From NCBI GenBank assembly GCA_030789695.1, contig CM061139.1:6463878-6527877 (forward strand): 64,000 nucleotides of DNA. The letters run 5' to 3'. Below the pieces are notes generated by a model, which did no database searches, was not told the origin of the DNA, and worked only from the letters and a program-made list of their open reading frames with translations. Position 1 is the stretch's first letter; every line of letters starts with the position of its first letter. Position numbers and translations under genes: made by a program. This stretch comes from Scilla litardierei. Its lineage: Eukaryota > Streptophyta > Magnoliopsida > Asparagales > Asparagaceae. This document shows positions 25,401 through 37,400 of the stretch, piece after piece.

Positions 25401-28400
25401 GCAGCCGCCAGGGGGCGGCGGAGCCCACAGCCGGGGCCGCCAGGGGCGGGAACCCCCCTGGCAGCCTCCCGAAGGGCATGGAGCGCGCGGACAGCCCCCG
25501 GATGATTTTTTTGAGCCACCCGGACAACGGACAACGAACGAGGAGGGCTACGTGCAGTTTTCGGGAGATTTTTGTGACCCTCCGGAGCGTCGACCAGCAG
25601 CTGATGATCCCTTCTACGGCGATGGACGCGGGAGAGATTATTATTCCGATGGCAGGGGTGGCTACGAGGCGGAGTTCGGAGATGACGCCGGATGGGACGA
25701 TTTTGAGCGCCAGCGGGGAGATTATCGTGTAGACTACGGGGGCCGCGGGGGAGGGCCACCCAGGCGATACGAGACCGTGGACGGGAGGCGTCAGTATTAT
25801 CGGCCGCATCACAGAGAGGAGGAGAGGCCCGAGCAGGGGCACTTTGGAGGAGATTGCAGGGTCCGGAAGCTGAAGATGCCGATATTTTCCGGGGAGGATC
25901 CACACGCCTGGTTATTCACAGCGGCGAGATATTTCGCGGCGCACCACATGACTGAGACACAGAGATGGAAGCCGCAGCCATTTGCATGGAGGGGAGAGCT
26001 TTTGGGTGGTTCCAGTGGAAGGAGAGGAGGCAGCAGATCCGGAGCTGGGAGGAGTTAAAGGACTTGGTATTGAGAAGTTTCGAGACCCCTGCTTGGGGAA
26101 CCTACACGAGCAGCTATTTGCCCTCAGGCATGAGGGGTTGGTGCGGGAGTACATCGAGAGATTTGAGACATTGGCAGGGCGAGTTCATCGGGTGTCGGAT
26201 GAGTCGTTGGAGGGCACCTTCTTGAAGGGACTGCGACCTAGTCTTCGAGCTGCGGTGAGGCCTTACAAGCCCCGGGGGCTCTCAGAGGTCATCGAGATGG
26301 CACAGATGGTGGAGGACTCCCGAGCTGAGGATATGAGAGGCGGGGGGGGGGAGCTACAGTGGACAGTTGCAGCGAGTCGCCTCGACTGGAGCTGGTGGAG
26401 TAGGGGCCACTACTGAGGCAGTTCAGGTGGGACTAGAGAAGACCGGAGAGCAGAGCAACCCACCACCGGCTGGGGGGACATTCCGAAGGATGACCGATGC
26501 GGAGATGAGGGAGAAGAGGCAAAAGGGGCTCTGTTTCCGATGTGACGAGCGCTTCACTCCGGGACACCGCTGTGTGGATCGGAAGCTGCAAGTATTGATA
26601 GCGGAAGCAGACGAGGATGATGACGTGGATGACGAAGGCATCAGAGGGGAGGACGACTCCCACTCGGAGTAGCACCGCTGGTACTTACACCACCTTGAGG
26701 ACAAGGTGGTTCTTTGGGGGGAGTATTGATAGATCCGCATGTCTCTGGCCGCCCATACACGGGCCGGGCCCATTTATAGCCGCCGGCCTCCCCGCTTGTT
26801 ATTTTGCACGCGCGCCCCCCTTTGTCCTAGGAACCCTAGTTTCTCCTATTTATAGGGGTTAGCCGTCATTAGTATTTTTCATGCTTGATATTGAGATTAT
26901 TCTATTGAGCATCATTAGGAGTAGTTCTTAGATTAAACGAGTGCAGACGTCCTCTTCGGCGTCTTGGAAGGAGAGCGCACCTCTTTTGCGCTCAATTATC
27001 GTGGTCTAGTTTTGATTTATCTATAAAAATTGTCTTTTTATCTTGGATCCTAACATTCTTCAGTGAGTTTCTTGAAAGGTTGTGAGCTTTTGGGGTTGGT
27101 TAAATTGATAGTAATAAATGTGATAGCATTGAGTTGCTTCAACGGACGTTGGGAGGACTTGATGTTTCACTGGAATTGCATATTTCTTTCTTCATAATTT
27201 TTTTTACCAAGAAGACTGCATTAGCTAAATCTTTAGGCTTAACTGCCATTACTTCATATTTGATATCTTCTTTCAAACCATCAACTAACTTATATAGAAC
27301 ATACTCTTAATGCTACTTAGTCAATAGCCTCATAATCTTTTTAAACGTCCTCAAATAATCTGACCCTTGTTGTTGAAGGTTGGGGAAAGAATTGAAAGGT
27401 CTTTTCAATTCGGGAGGTCTATATCTTAAAATCAAAATCTTTTTAAACCTTGTCAATTCCTAGAAACCATCAACGTTGGTTCTTCCTCACTCATTTCATT
27501 GGATGGCTTCTTCTTTCATATAGAATGTACATATTTTGACCCAATCTTCCTCGGTTTCATAATAGTTGAAGATTTGTTGCATTTGATTTATCCAATGAAT
27601 GACATCTTCCACTCTGTTGAAGATAGGGAACTCGGGTCTTGGGTTGAAGGCATTGTCCACCAACACACTTTTTGACTCAAGAGCCTTATTAAAATCTTTA
27701 TGGAATGGATTGAGAGTGTTATCTTGGAGGGGAGAGTCTCTCTCGGTATTGTTTGTAATTCTCTCTTGTTCTCTATTGTGCCTTCTCGCATTACTTTTGG
27801 AGGCACGATACCAATCAAATTGGCTCATCATTGCTTGCAGCTGGATATTTAACATAGCAGGCTTGTTTTTACATGTATCGCTGTTTGGCAAATATTCTTG
27901 CTTGATCCAACGCTGTGGACTTGTTGGTTGAGGTTGACTTGTGACTCTATGAAAGATTCTATTTGCCACATGCGTGCTTCCAAAGTGTTTTCTAAGAGGG
28001 TTGCTCTGTCATTGGCTTCACTCTCCTCATGGCTCGTATCTTGTTTTGATACCATTTGTTGAGGACCTCGTTTCTTATTCCTCAATTGCGGAGCCATGTG
28101 CACAAATTCCTCCCCAAGAATCAAGAGATCTTAACGAAATATCAAACTAACCCCGAAAAGAGGTCCAACTCAGTTGAATTGGAGCTCAAAAAACTGAAGG
28201 AAAACTTGAATGAAATCTGAAAAGAAAATCAAAGGCAAATGGCAAAATGATGGAGAGAATTGACCCCTTTACATGATATCTGGGGTACTTATACAATTCT
28301 CAATGAGAGAATACAACTACAAGCTTACAAGATTGGTTAACATCTTTTCATTTACTTCAACTAATCTTCAACTGCTTCAACTAATCCTCTTCTAAAAGAG

Positions 28401-31400
28401 AAATTTGGTACTAAATGGTTGGAATTTGTTGAGGATAAAGGTGTTAATCCATCTAGGTAGGTAGATGCCCAAGAAGAAGTTGAATTCCACGTGTTTTAGT
28501 TAAAGAAACTGCTCATTTGGTTGTAGACTAATTGATGTGGCTTTATCTCATCTTGCGGTATTATTCAACTAATATTTGTATTAGTCGACTAATATTTTTA
28601 TTCGTCAACTAGTTAGCAACAGATACATCAGACACTCATCTAACGGTTAGGTATTAGTTGGCTAATGTTTTTCATTAGTTGACTAATGAAGAATCATTCC
28701 TCAGCACTGTCGTCTTATTGATTAACAATTTTTGTGAGTTGACTAGAACAGAACCAGTTTTTCCTTCGGCTATCAATGCATTAGTCAACTAAAATCCTGT
28801 TAGTCGACTAATGCTCAATGAATTCTTAGGATTAAGATTCAAAATTGAAGTTTGAATCTTGGGGTTCCCAACAATAGCAAGTTGTAAACCTTTTGTCAAA
28901 TCTTTCACGGACCATTGTGTCCCAAACTAGGCCCCATTTTGATGGTAAAAAGAAACGCTTGGGTGATGGTGATAACTAGATCATGGTTCTATTCAAGACT
29001 GTTTAGAGATATATACTGTATTAAATGTCAAATTTTCGTTTGTTGGGTGAAAGGTTAAAAAAGAAACAAGCTTGGATGGTTGTGATAACTAGATTATTGC
29101 TCTAGTTAAAGATACGCATTATATATCAAACTTTTTTTGTTGGGTGGAAGAAAAGTTCCTATCAGAAAGAAAATATAAGTCACTTGGGTTCTGTTATAAT
29201 TTAAATCTGTATAAAATTTCCATCGAGTATTTTCTGCTTTACTACTGATTCATGTATCCGTTCTATCATTCGGACTAATAAATGCTGCTTGAACCAGACC
29301 CTTCTGTTTTTGGAAACATTTAAGAAACTGATAGTTGCTGTTTAGTCTTTTTTTGCATATGTATCTACTTAAGATTTCCTACAATCGTATTTTGCTAATT
29401 TTTTTCTTATTCCTTTTTTTTCCGTAGGAACCCCATATACTCAGCAGTCTTATAAAGTTAGCGAATCATTTCCTTTCAAGTGGATTAATAAGAAGTGGAA
29501 AGAAGGCTTCCATGTTACATCTATGACTACTGCTGGAAGCCGCTGGGGGGTGGTCATGTCAAGGAATGCTGGTTTTTCTGATCAGGTAATATAACACACA
29601 TTTATTGAATTGAACATTTTGTGACAATCTTACACAAATCAGAATCTTGAATATTTCATGTTAATTAGTAACCACTGAGCACATTATTTATGAGTTATTC
29701 GTAGCATTATTAGTTCAAATGCTCGCAGTTTGGTGCATGAAACGTGTTTGTTTTCGTGCCTTTTCTGTATGGAGTGTAATAAGAGGGACAATGATTGGAG
29801 TTGGCATCTTTTATATTGGTTGATAAATAATGCATATGGGGCACGTGAAAATTTCTTTCTACATTAATCTCCGCATTGTCCAGAAATAGAGAATTTCCTG
29901 AATTTTTACATGACATCCTAACAAATAAGTTTTAGCGCGCACACACACACATACTAGTCATAACCTGTGACCATAGGTCACATGTCATTCAAAATATTCC
30001 ATCAAAAAATTTCAACCGATTCAAAATCTCTCCCTCCCAAAAAAAATTGAAACCTCATTCTAAATATCATACCCCTAAAGTTCTAACCCAGTCAAATCCA
30101 TCCAAAAAAATCTGCAGCCACATTCAAAATATCCACCCAACAAAAAAATTTAACCACATTCAAATTAACTTTTAATTCCACTGGAGAATTTAGTTCAACC
30201 CAAAAATTTTAATTTCCTCCAAAATTTAGATCCCTCCATATTTAGGCCCTCAAAATTTTAAATTAAAATTTAGTCCAACCCAGAGAATTTAGTTCCACAA
30301 AAATTTTAGTTCTCCCAAAATTTAGTCCTATCCATATTTAGTTCCACTCAAAATTCGAAATTTTATTTTCTCTTGAAGTAATTCCCTCTAGATTTATTTT
30401 TCCCTAAAATTTTAGGGCTTCTCTCTAAAATTTTCACAGTGTCGCATCCTAACCATTGATTCATCAAGATACAATCCCAGCTGTTTTTCTGACCATCCTT
30501 TTGTTTTAGTCAACAATCTAATTTAAAAACATCTCATAATTGTATAATAGATACATACATACATATATAAATTGGTCCTAAGGTGACTCCTTAGGAACTT
30601 CTCTATAGGTTCGGCCTAAAATCATATAGTTTAGTTACTTTGTGGATGAGCTGATCCGTCCATCATGATATACAAATCTATCATATATTTATCTAAAAAA
30701 ATTTAGACTTTAATATGTTTTAGCCATGCATTGTGGTTGCAAAATGAATGAGGTTTTAACAATAAAACAAATAATGTCACTTTATCAATGGTTAAACAGT
30801 ATCTAAATCACATAATTTTTTAAAGACAACCATTTTGATTTATGAAAATCATGATGGACAGCTTGGATCATCCAGAAGTAGCTCAACTATATGATTTTTG
30901 GCCGACTCCTTGGGTAATTTCCTAAGAAGTCATCTTATGAATACAAATAACCCGTGCACTGTGTGCACTGCGCAAAAAAACCCAAACGAAGAGGATGTGG
31001 TGCAGGCGCGTAACTGAAAAGGAGTAAGAAATGTGGGTGTGCGTGCCGGTATCGTCGGGGGGCAAAAAATGCAAAGTCCGGGGTTAGAATGCAAAAAACC
31101 TTGGGGGTGGCAAACATGTAAATAAGTGGGTGTTTTTTGGTTTTTTGGGTAAATGGCAAACATGTAAATAAGTGAGTTTGGGTGGGTTTTTGAGGGGATT
31201 GCAAACATGTAAATAAGTGGCTTGAGGTGAGTTTTTGGATGAGGTGGAGGGTGATGTGAGGGGCCCACCTTTGTCCTAGTCACACTTTGCCTCCACCTAG
31301 GACAACTTCACCAATTATTATATATATACACACACAAAAAATTGGGCATCAAGTGGCCAATGAGGAAATTTTCTTTAATTATAGTCAAACCCACACCTCT

Positions 31401-34400
31401 ATTATTTTTCCTTCGATTCGAACCGTTCATTTTGATCCGTTGTATGTTCTAAAACCTTAAACTTTTAATTTTCAAGTGAATCTAAGAAGGTTTACTAGTT
31501 CATTCACTCGTCGCAAGTTTAACAGCTTTGCTGTAACAGAGCTTTTAGCAATGGTTAGATGAACGATCAAATCCCTTAGGGTTCACACGAAATTTGGTAG
31601 TTTGGAATTTTAGAACATGAACAACCTGAATAGATCCAATCGTCGAAAAAATGGGATTTGTTATTTGCGGGAAATTTCTTCCATGACTAACCGATACCTA
31701 TATTGCTCATACACACACAAGAAATAACCAGTGTACAGAGTGCACAACGAAGAAAAAACCCACAGAGGATGCAGTGAACGATCGGAACCGAAAAAAGAGT
31801 GAAAAGAGTGGGTGTGCGTGGCGGCATTGTGGGGCCTTTTAAAAAGGCAAAAAACAGGGGGCCAAATTGCAAAAAACATGTTGGGGGGCTAACCTGGAAA
31901 AGGCCAATGGCATACCTTATAGTTTATAGAGGGAGGTGATTAATTTAATTCATGAAAAATGGATGGCATGACTGCAAAAAGGAAAAAAGTATGGTTCAAA
32001 GTTTAGGTTCTCCACCAAGACACCCTAAAAACAGCACCCAAACACAAACATCCAGGAGGGCCCCACCTTGCCCATATGGCATAACAATTGCCAATCCTTT
32101 GTCACAGTCACTTGTGACTGGGACAATCCTAGGTGGACATCCATCTTTTGTATAATAGATATATATTGAATAAAGTATACGAGCTGCCAATGTAAGAAAT
32201 TTCCAACACTTATCCTTAAAAACTTTATTTTTCGTTTTTTCCTTTGATCATCTAGATCTAGACATCATGGAAGATCAACATACCAAAAATCAAGTTAATC
32301 GAACACTATTTGACCATCGATCTGATTGTTATAAATTCAATGGTTTTAGAACAATAACTTTTTGGCATAGTTTGATAATTGGTGTAGTGTTTAGCATATG
32401 TGAAAGTGGAGTTAAGAAAGTGTAGGTGGGAGTACTTTTTTCTTGCTTGGTAATTTGTGTTGGAGTTGGTGTTGGGATGAGTAATTTTAATTTATGAACA
32501 AATTAATTGTAATTTATTGATAATTGTAATTTATAATTAATCTTAAATTTAAATAAATTATTTGGCTGGAATTGTAGGAGGTTGTAGGAGGTTGGGGCTA
32601 ACGACGACCCCGCCATTGATTACCAAATGTGTCTTTATAACGAGCTGATTGAGGGTCAAATCCCATTAGGGTTCATTTATATTTGGGATTTTAGGGGTTT
32701 AGAACGTTTACAACAACTCCAAACAAAAAATTGAAAAAACAAAAGTGGAAAGAGAAGTTTTTGATTGCTCACATATCTTAATCACACACACACACACAGA
32801 ATAATGGGAAAGATATATCCACATGTCACCCTCAAGAACTCCACCCTCACTTATTTTTTCAGACGATTAGAACCCCTCATTTTGTTCTTCATATTTTAGA
32901 AGCTTAAAACATCAAATATCGGGTGAACCCAAAGAATTTTGTTTTTTCAGCCACCTGTCTCAAAACGTTCTATTCATGTGAAACCGGTAAATTAATGATG
33001 AGTGGATGAAAAATGTAAAATCTCTTGGGTTTACATGATATTTAGTGCTTTGAGTTTTTAGAATATGAAAGCAAATTGAATGGTTCTGACCCTCCAGAAA
33101 AATAAGGAAGGGTCGACTTTTTGAGGCACATGTGTCTTTACCACACGTCATATGTTTCTCATTGACCACAAACACGGCCAAAATCCTGTTTGAAAATTTT
33201 GCACATGATTTTGGTGCAGAAACTTTTTTTTTGAATTTTTAAAATTTCCCCTTATGTTAATACATACATACATACATACATCTCAGGAAAAAATAATGGG
33301 TGAACCCTACCCTTGATCAAGCTGTTACAAATTCAACGATTTCAGAACAATAGAACATTTCGTATTTGATTCGATCGATGTGCAAATATGTGGGGTTTAT
33401 TGATTTTTGATACGTAGGTGTATTAGCATGTGTAGTACACATTCAACGGTTTGGATCGTTGAGAAAACTCGACAAAACTCTTTTCTCATGCCTTTTGCGT
33501 CGTGGATTTTTTGCACATTAAAATTTGCCTATATATAGGAATTCAGGCACCTGATCTAATAGATCAGGTGGCACCTGATCTAATAGCCACCTGATCTAAT
33601 AAATCAGGTGCCAAGACACAAAAGGTGGGCCCACAACAAGTACACGGAGCTTGTACTTTCCATCCTTTTGTTTCTTGGCACCTGATCTATTAGATCTGGT
33701 GCTACCTTTTCTACATTAAATCCAGACACACACACATATATATATGTGAAAAATGTTATTATGCGAAAAATTCCCCATGCAAAAACATTGAGAAAAGTGC
33801 ATTTTTAAAGATCTAAATCGTTGGATGTGAGCTACGCATACTAATGCACACCAAAAAATCTGAACAACACCCCCATTTGACCCCATTTGCCCCTTGATGG
33901 GATCATTACAAGATATTTTGTGTGTGTGAAATTGTTGAATTTGTAATGACTTGATTGAGGGTTAAATTCCCATAGGGTTCACCCATATCTTCTATTGGGA
34001 TATTTATATGTATAGATCAACCCCAAAAAGTTTTAAAAAAAATTAACGGAAAAAGACTCTTTGCATTGATCTGGTGCAAAAATTGTGTGTGTGTGTGTGT
34101 ATACAAAATTTCCAGTTTCTTTCTTTCGTAACTAAATTATAGAAGATTAACCATTAACTCAGATTTTCTATAATTTGTATCTGAAATATATACGCTGCTT
34201 CTTATGGAGAGTTTGTTCCTGCTTTGTATGTTGACTTGCATTGGCTTAAACAATCGCGAGCCAACTGATTTAGGATTTTTGATAAGATGAGATTTAAATT
34301 TATTATAAAAATTTGTTTAATATTTAACTATAGTGATTCAAAATCAGCTATACTGATTAATTTTTAATTAACAGTTAGCAAAAAAATGCTGCTTAATTTC

Positions 34401-37400
34401 TTGTATATATTTCTTCCGTTTGTCAAACTCCTTTTATAGCTGGACTACTTTTTCTTGAGCAGGTTGTAGAATTAGATTTCCTTTATCCAAGTGATGGGAT
34501 TCATCGCAGATGGGAAAGTGGTTACAGGATAACTTCTACTGCAGCCACCCCTGATCAAGCTGCTTTCATATTAAGCATACCAAAAAGGAAGCTGATGGAC
34601 GAGACTCAAGAGACTCTCCGAACATCTGCTTTTCCTAGTAACCATGTAAAGGTATGCATTCCCCCCCCAAATGAATTAATGGTTGTCTGAACTGCTAAGT
34701 AATCTTGTGGCTTCAGGAATCCTCAGTTTTCCCAATTATTTCATCCACAATAGCAAATTGATTCTTTTGATTTTATAATAGAGAATAATGTCACAAGGAT
34801 GGCAAGATGGCACCTGACCAACTTGGGTCAGGTGCGCTAACATGGCGGCCTACCATTGGCTGCCCATACAGCAAAAAGCACACCCGATACACATTAATCT
34901 CTTTTTAATATGACAGTTGCATTAGTACCAAAACCAGCCGAAGGCTTTTTGAAAAAAGCCATTTTAATTGTGCTTTGGTGGATTTTGCATGTCTATGCTT
35001 TCTGTTTTCCCGTTGGAGGAAGTGTCTGGTCGTTAATGACTTAAGATAGATGCATTAAATTTACTGAATGTATTAGACGTTTGTGTCCGATACTTATCAT
35101 GGTAAATAAGACTAAGGATCTTTGGAGCCTGTCCCACTCGTCTCATTGCCCTTCCTCCAAATCCATTGTAGAATGAATATGAGTTCTGAAGCTGGGCATC
35201 AATATAGTTTAGAAGTTCTGCTTTGCTAATTAAGGGTAGTTTTTTTGCTTGTTACAAGTCATGTTGAGAAAATCCTGAATGCTAATTACATTGTTACTTA
35301 TCGAGATGTTTATCTATTTCTCATATTGGGGTTCACTCTTAAGATGTGGTAGTATGCACCTCAGAAGGCACATGAGCCCAAACCAACAAAAGGCCCATTC
35401 TTCAAGACAGTCCCGGACAAATCTGGCCCATACAAGGAAATGCTCACTGTGTGAAACGATTAAAATGTTTGACCATCTTTATATGAACCTTTCCTCTCAA
35501 GGAGGAATGTAACTTATTCTATTCCTTTCTCTCATTTAAAGTTATATCTCGCAGCTCCATTAGGTTTTAATTTCAGCATTAAAGGAGTCGAAGATGGGAT
35601 CATCATCCTAGGTTTGAATCACTAACGCTATTGTTGGTTGTGATCTGCAAATCATGTGACCTTTCAAGTATAGACCCAACACAACACAGACATAACATTT
35701 TACCTATTATGTCATCATTAGCGTCATCTATGGGTACACGGATACAACCATATACACAAAACGTAACATCAAGAGCCGGGCCAATAATTATTGGGAATGA
35801 CAAGCTAATCATGAGCATCAACAGCATGGCAATAGCCAGTAGGCCACCCATGGCAATGGTCAGGAAGCCACCCACCACCCCTATCACCGCACCACCTCCG
35901 TCACATGCACGGGAGTACGTGATGGGAGATAACATCCACGAAGCCACTGGGTTACCACTCACCAACCTAATAGGAGTGAGTTCCTTCAACATTTAAGCTG
36001 TTCGTTGTAAATTAGAGTTTAAGCAACTCAACGTTAGGTTGAACGAGGTGGAGAAGGGAAAGCAAAGGAGACCCAAAGATCTTACCATCAAACTTCGAGA
36101 CCTCTCATTTATGAAGGAGATACAAGAAGCTCTGCTAATGATTTTTATCTTTAAAACTTAGAGAACATGATGGTAGAGTGACCTATGGCATCATGTCAAC
36201 AAGTACCGCGATATCATGCGGTTGCATGGTTTCAATGATGATATTCAGTGTCAAGCCTTATTAAGCACATGGTTAAAAACTGCAAATGACTAGTTTGGGG
36301 CTCGGGCCATGGAGCATATTTTACTTCTTTGACCATGCTGACCTATTCACTATATAGTTCATAGTAGTAACGAAGATAAACAGGTCCTCCATCCACCTCG
36401 TGAGTATTTACAAGGGAAGAGAAATCCTTACGAAAACTCACAAAACATTTTAGTGATGCGATGTTAGAGATGGAAGTGGTGGAAGACGCAAGCCTGAACA
36501 ATGCAGCATTCGTCTATAATGAATTGGGCTCGAAACACAGATCTCAAGCATCACCTTATAACTAACCCACCTGACATCCTAGATGACTTGATAATATCAA
36601 AAGTATATAAACGTTGAGCCTCAACTTGATGTATTCAGGAAGTCAAAGGAGGAAAGCAAGAAGAAAGACGAGTACATCCTTTATGACCGTAGAAGTGGCA
36701 ATTATGAAAGAAAGAGCAAGCCTCCAGCGTGACAATTTGAATGCTTTACTTACATATATACCACACTTGATTAAATATTGATGTAGATACAACGTGAATA
36801 TTACTTGAAGCAACCATGCCGTCCGTACAACCTGAACCTTCTAAGAGGAACAAGAAAATGTTTTGCAAGTACCATATAAATAATGGACATACAACATATG
36901 AATGCACTCAACCAAAGTAAGACACATTGAACCATTTGTTAGACATGGGCATTTGCGAAGATATACTACCATGCATTGGCAAGAGAAGAAGGCAGATGAG
37001 TAGCAACCAATGGATCATAGCCTTGAATAGGTGAAGGTAATCCGTGTAAAAAATGGAGGTCGAGACATCTCATAAAGGTTGAACATATATTGGCAATATC
37101 AACTTGCTCGCCTCCGCCAGCGAGCAAGATCAACCTGTCTCCTTCTAAAAGGACTTAGAAGGGTTGAATCTAGAGTACGAAGACCTAATCATTATGAAGG
37201 CAAATGTTGCTGATTGTTGTGTTCGTCGCATATTGGTAGATTTTTGTAGCTTGATATACATCTTGTTTATAGATTGCTTCAAGAAGTTGGGGATTGATAA
37301 AGAGTACTGTAATCATGCACCATCCAATCATGCACCATCTAACCGATCAAATTCACGGTTGTCATGCCCCGCTTTCCCAAATACGGGGAGATACATAGCA

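Larger units (their letters stand above)
24427..27055 (+). mobile_element. Inner gag-only LTR retrotransposon (TR-GAG type), nested
   Basis: Two 329-bp LTRs (24427-24755 and 26727-27055) begin TGATAGA and end CCTAACA. A TTCTT duplication flanks them (24422-24426 and 27056-27060). A primer-binding site TGGTATCAGAGC lies at 24759-24770 and a polypurine run TTTGGGGGGAGTAT before 26727. My count is about 13 substitutions and no indels between the LTRs, roughly 96% identity. The interior codes only for gag. It sits inside the outer element in the opposite orientation, so it arrived later. Confidence 0.9.
23352..28873 (-). mobile_element. Outer gag-only LTR retrotransposon in intron 13, host of a nested element
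   Basis: LTRs at 23352-24153 and 28057-28873 have TGTTGAGG...CCCAACA ends on the + strand and are flanked by ATAGC (23347-23351 and 28874-28878). Read on the minus strand, the LTR at 28057 is followed by TGGTATCAAAAC (primer-binding-like), gag fragments and, after removal of the inserted element, a short tail with the purine run AGAGGGAGATAA before the second LTR. Excluding the nested copy, the internal region is about 1.3 kb, so no pol was present. Confidence 0.85.

Noticed and set aside
25204..25905. 233-codon minus-strand ORF
   Set aside because: It is the antisense of the GC-rich gag region of the inner gag-only element; high GC removes stops.
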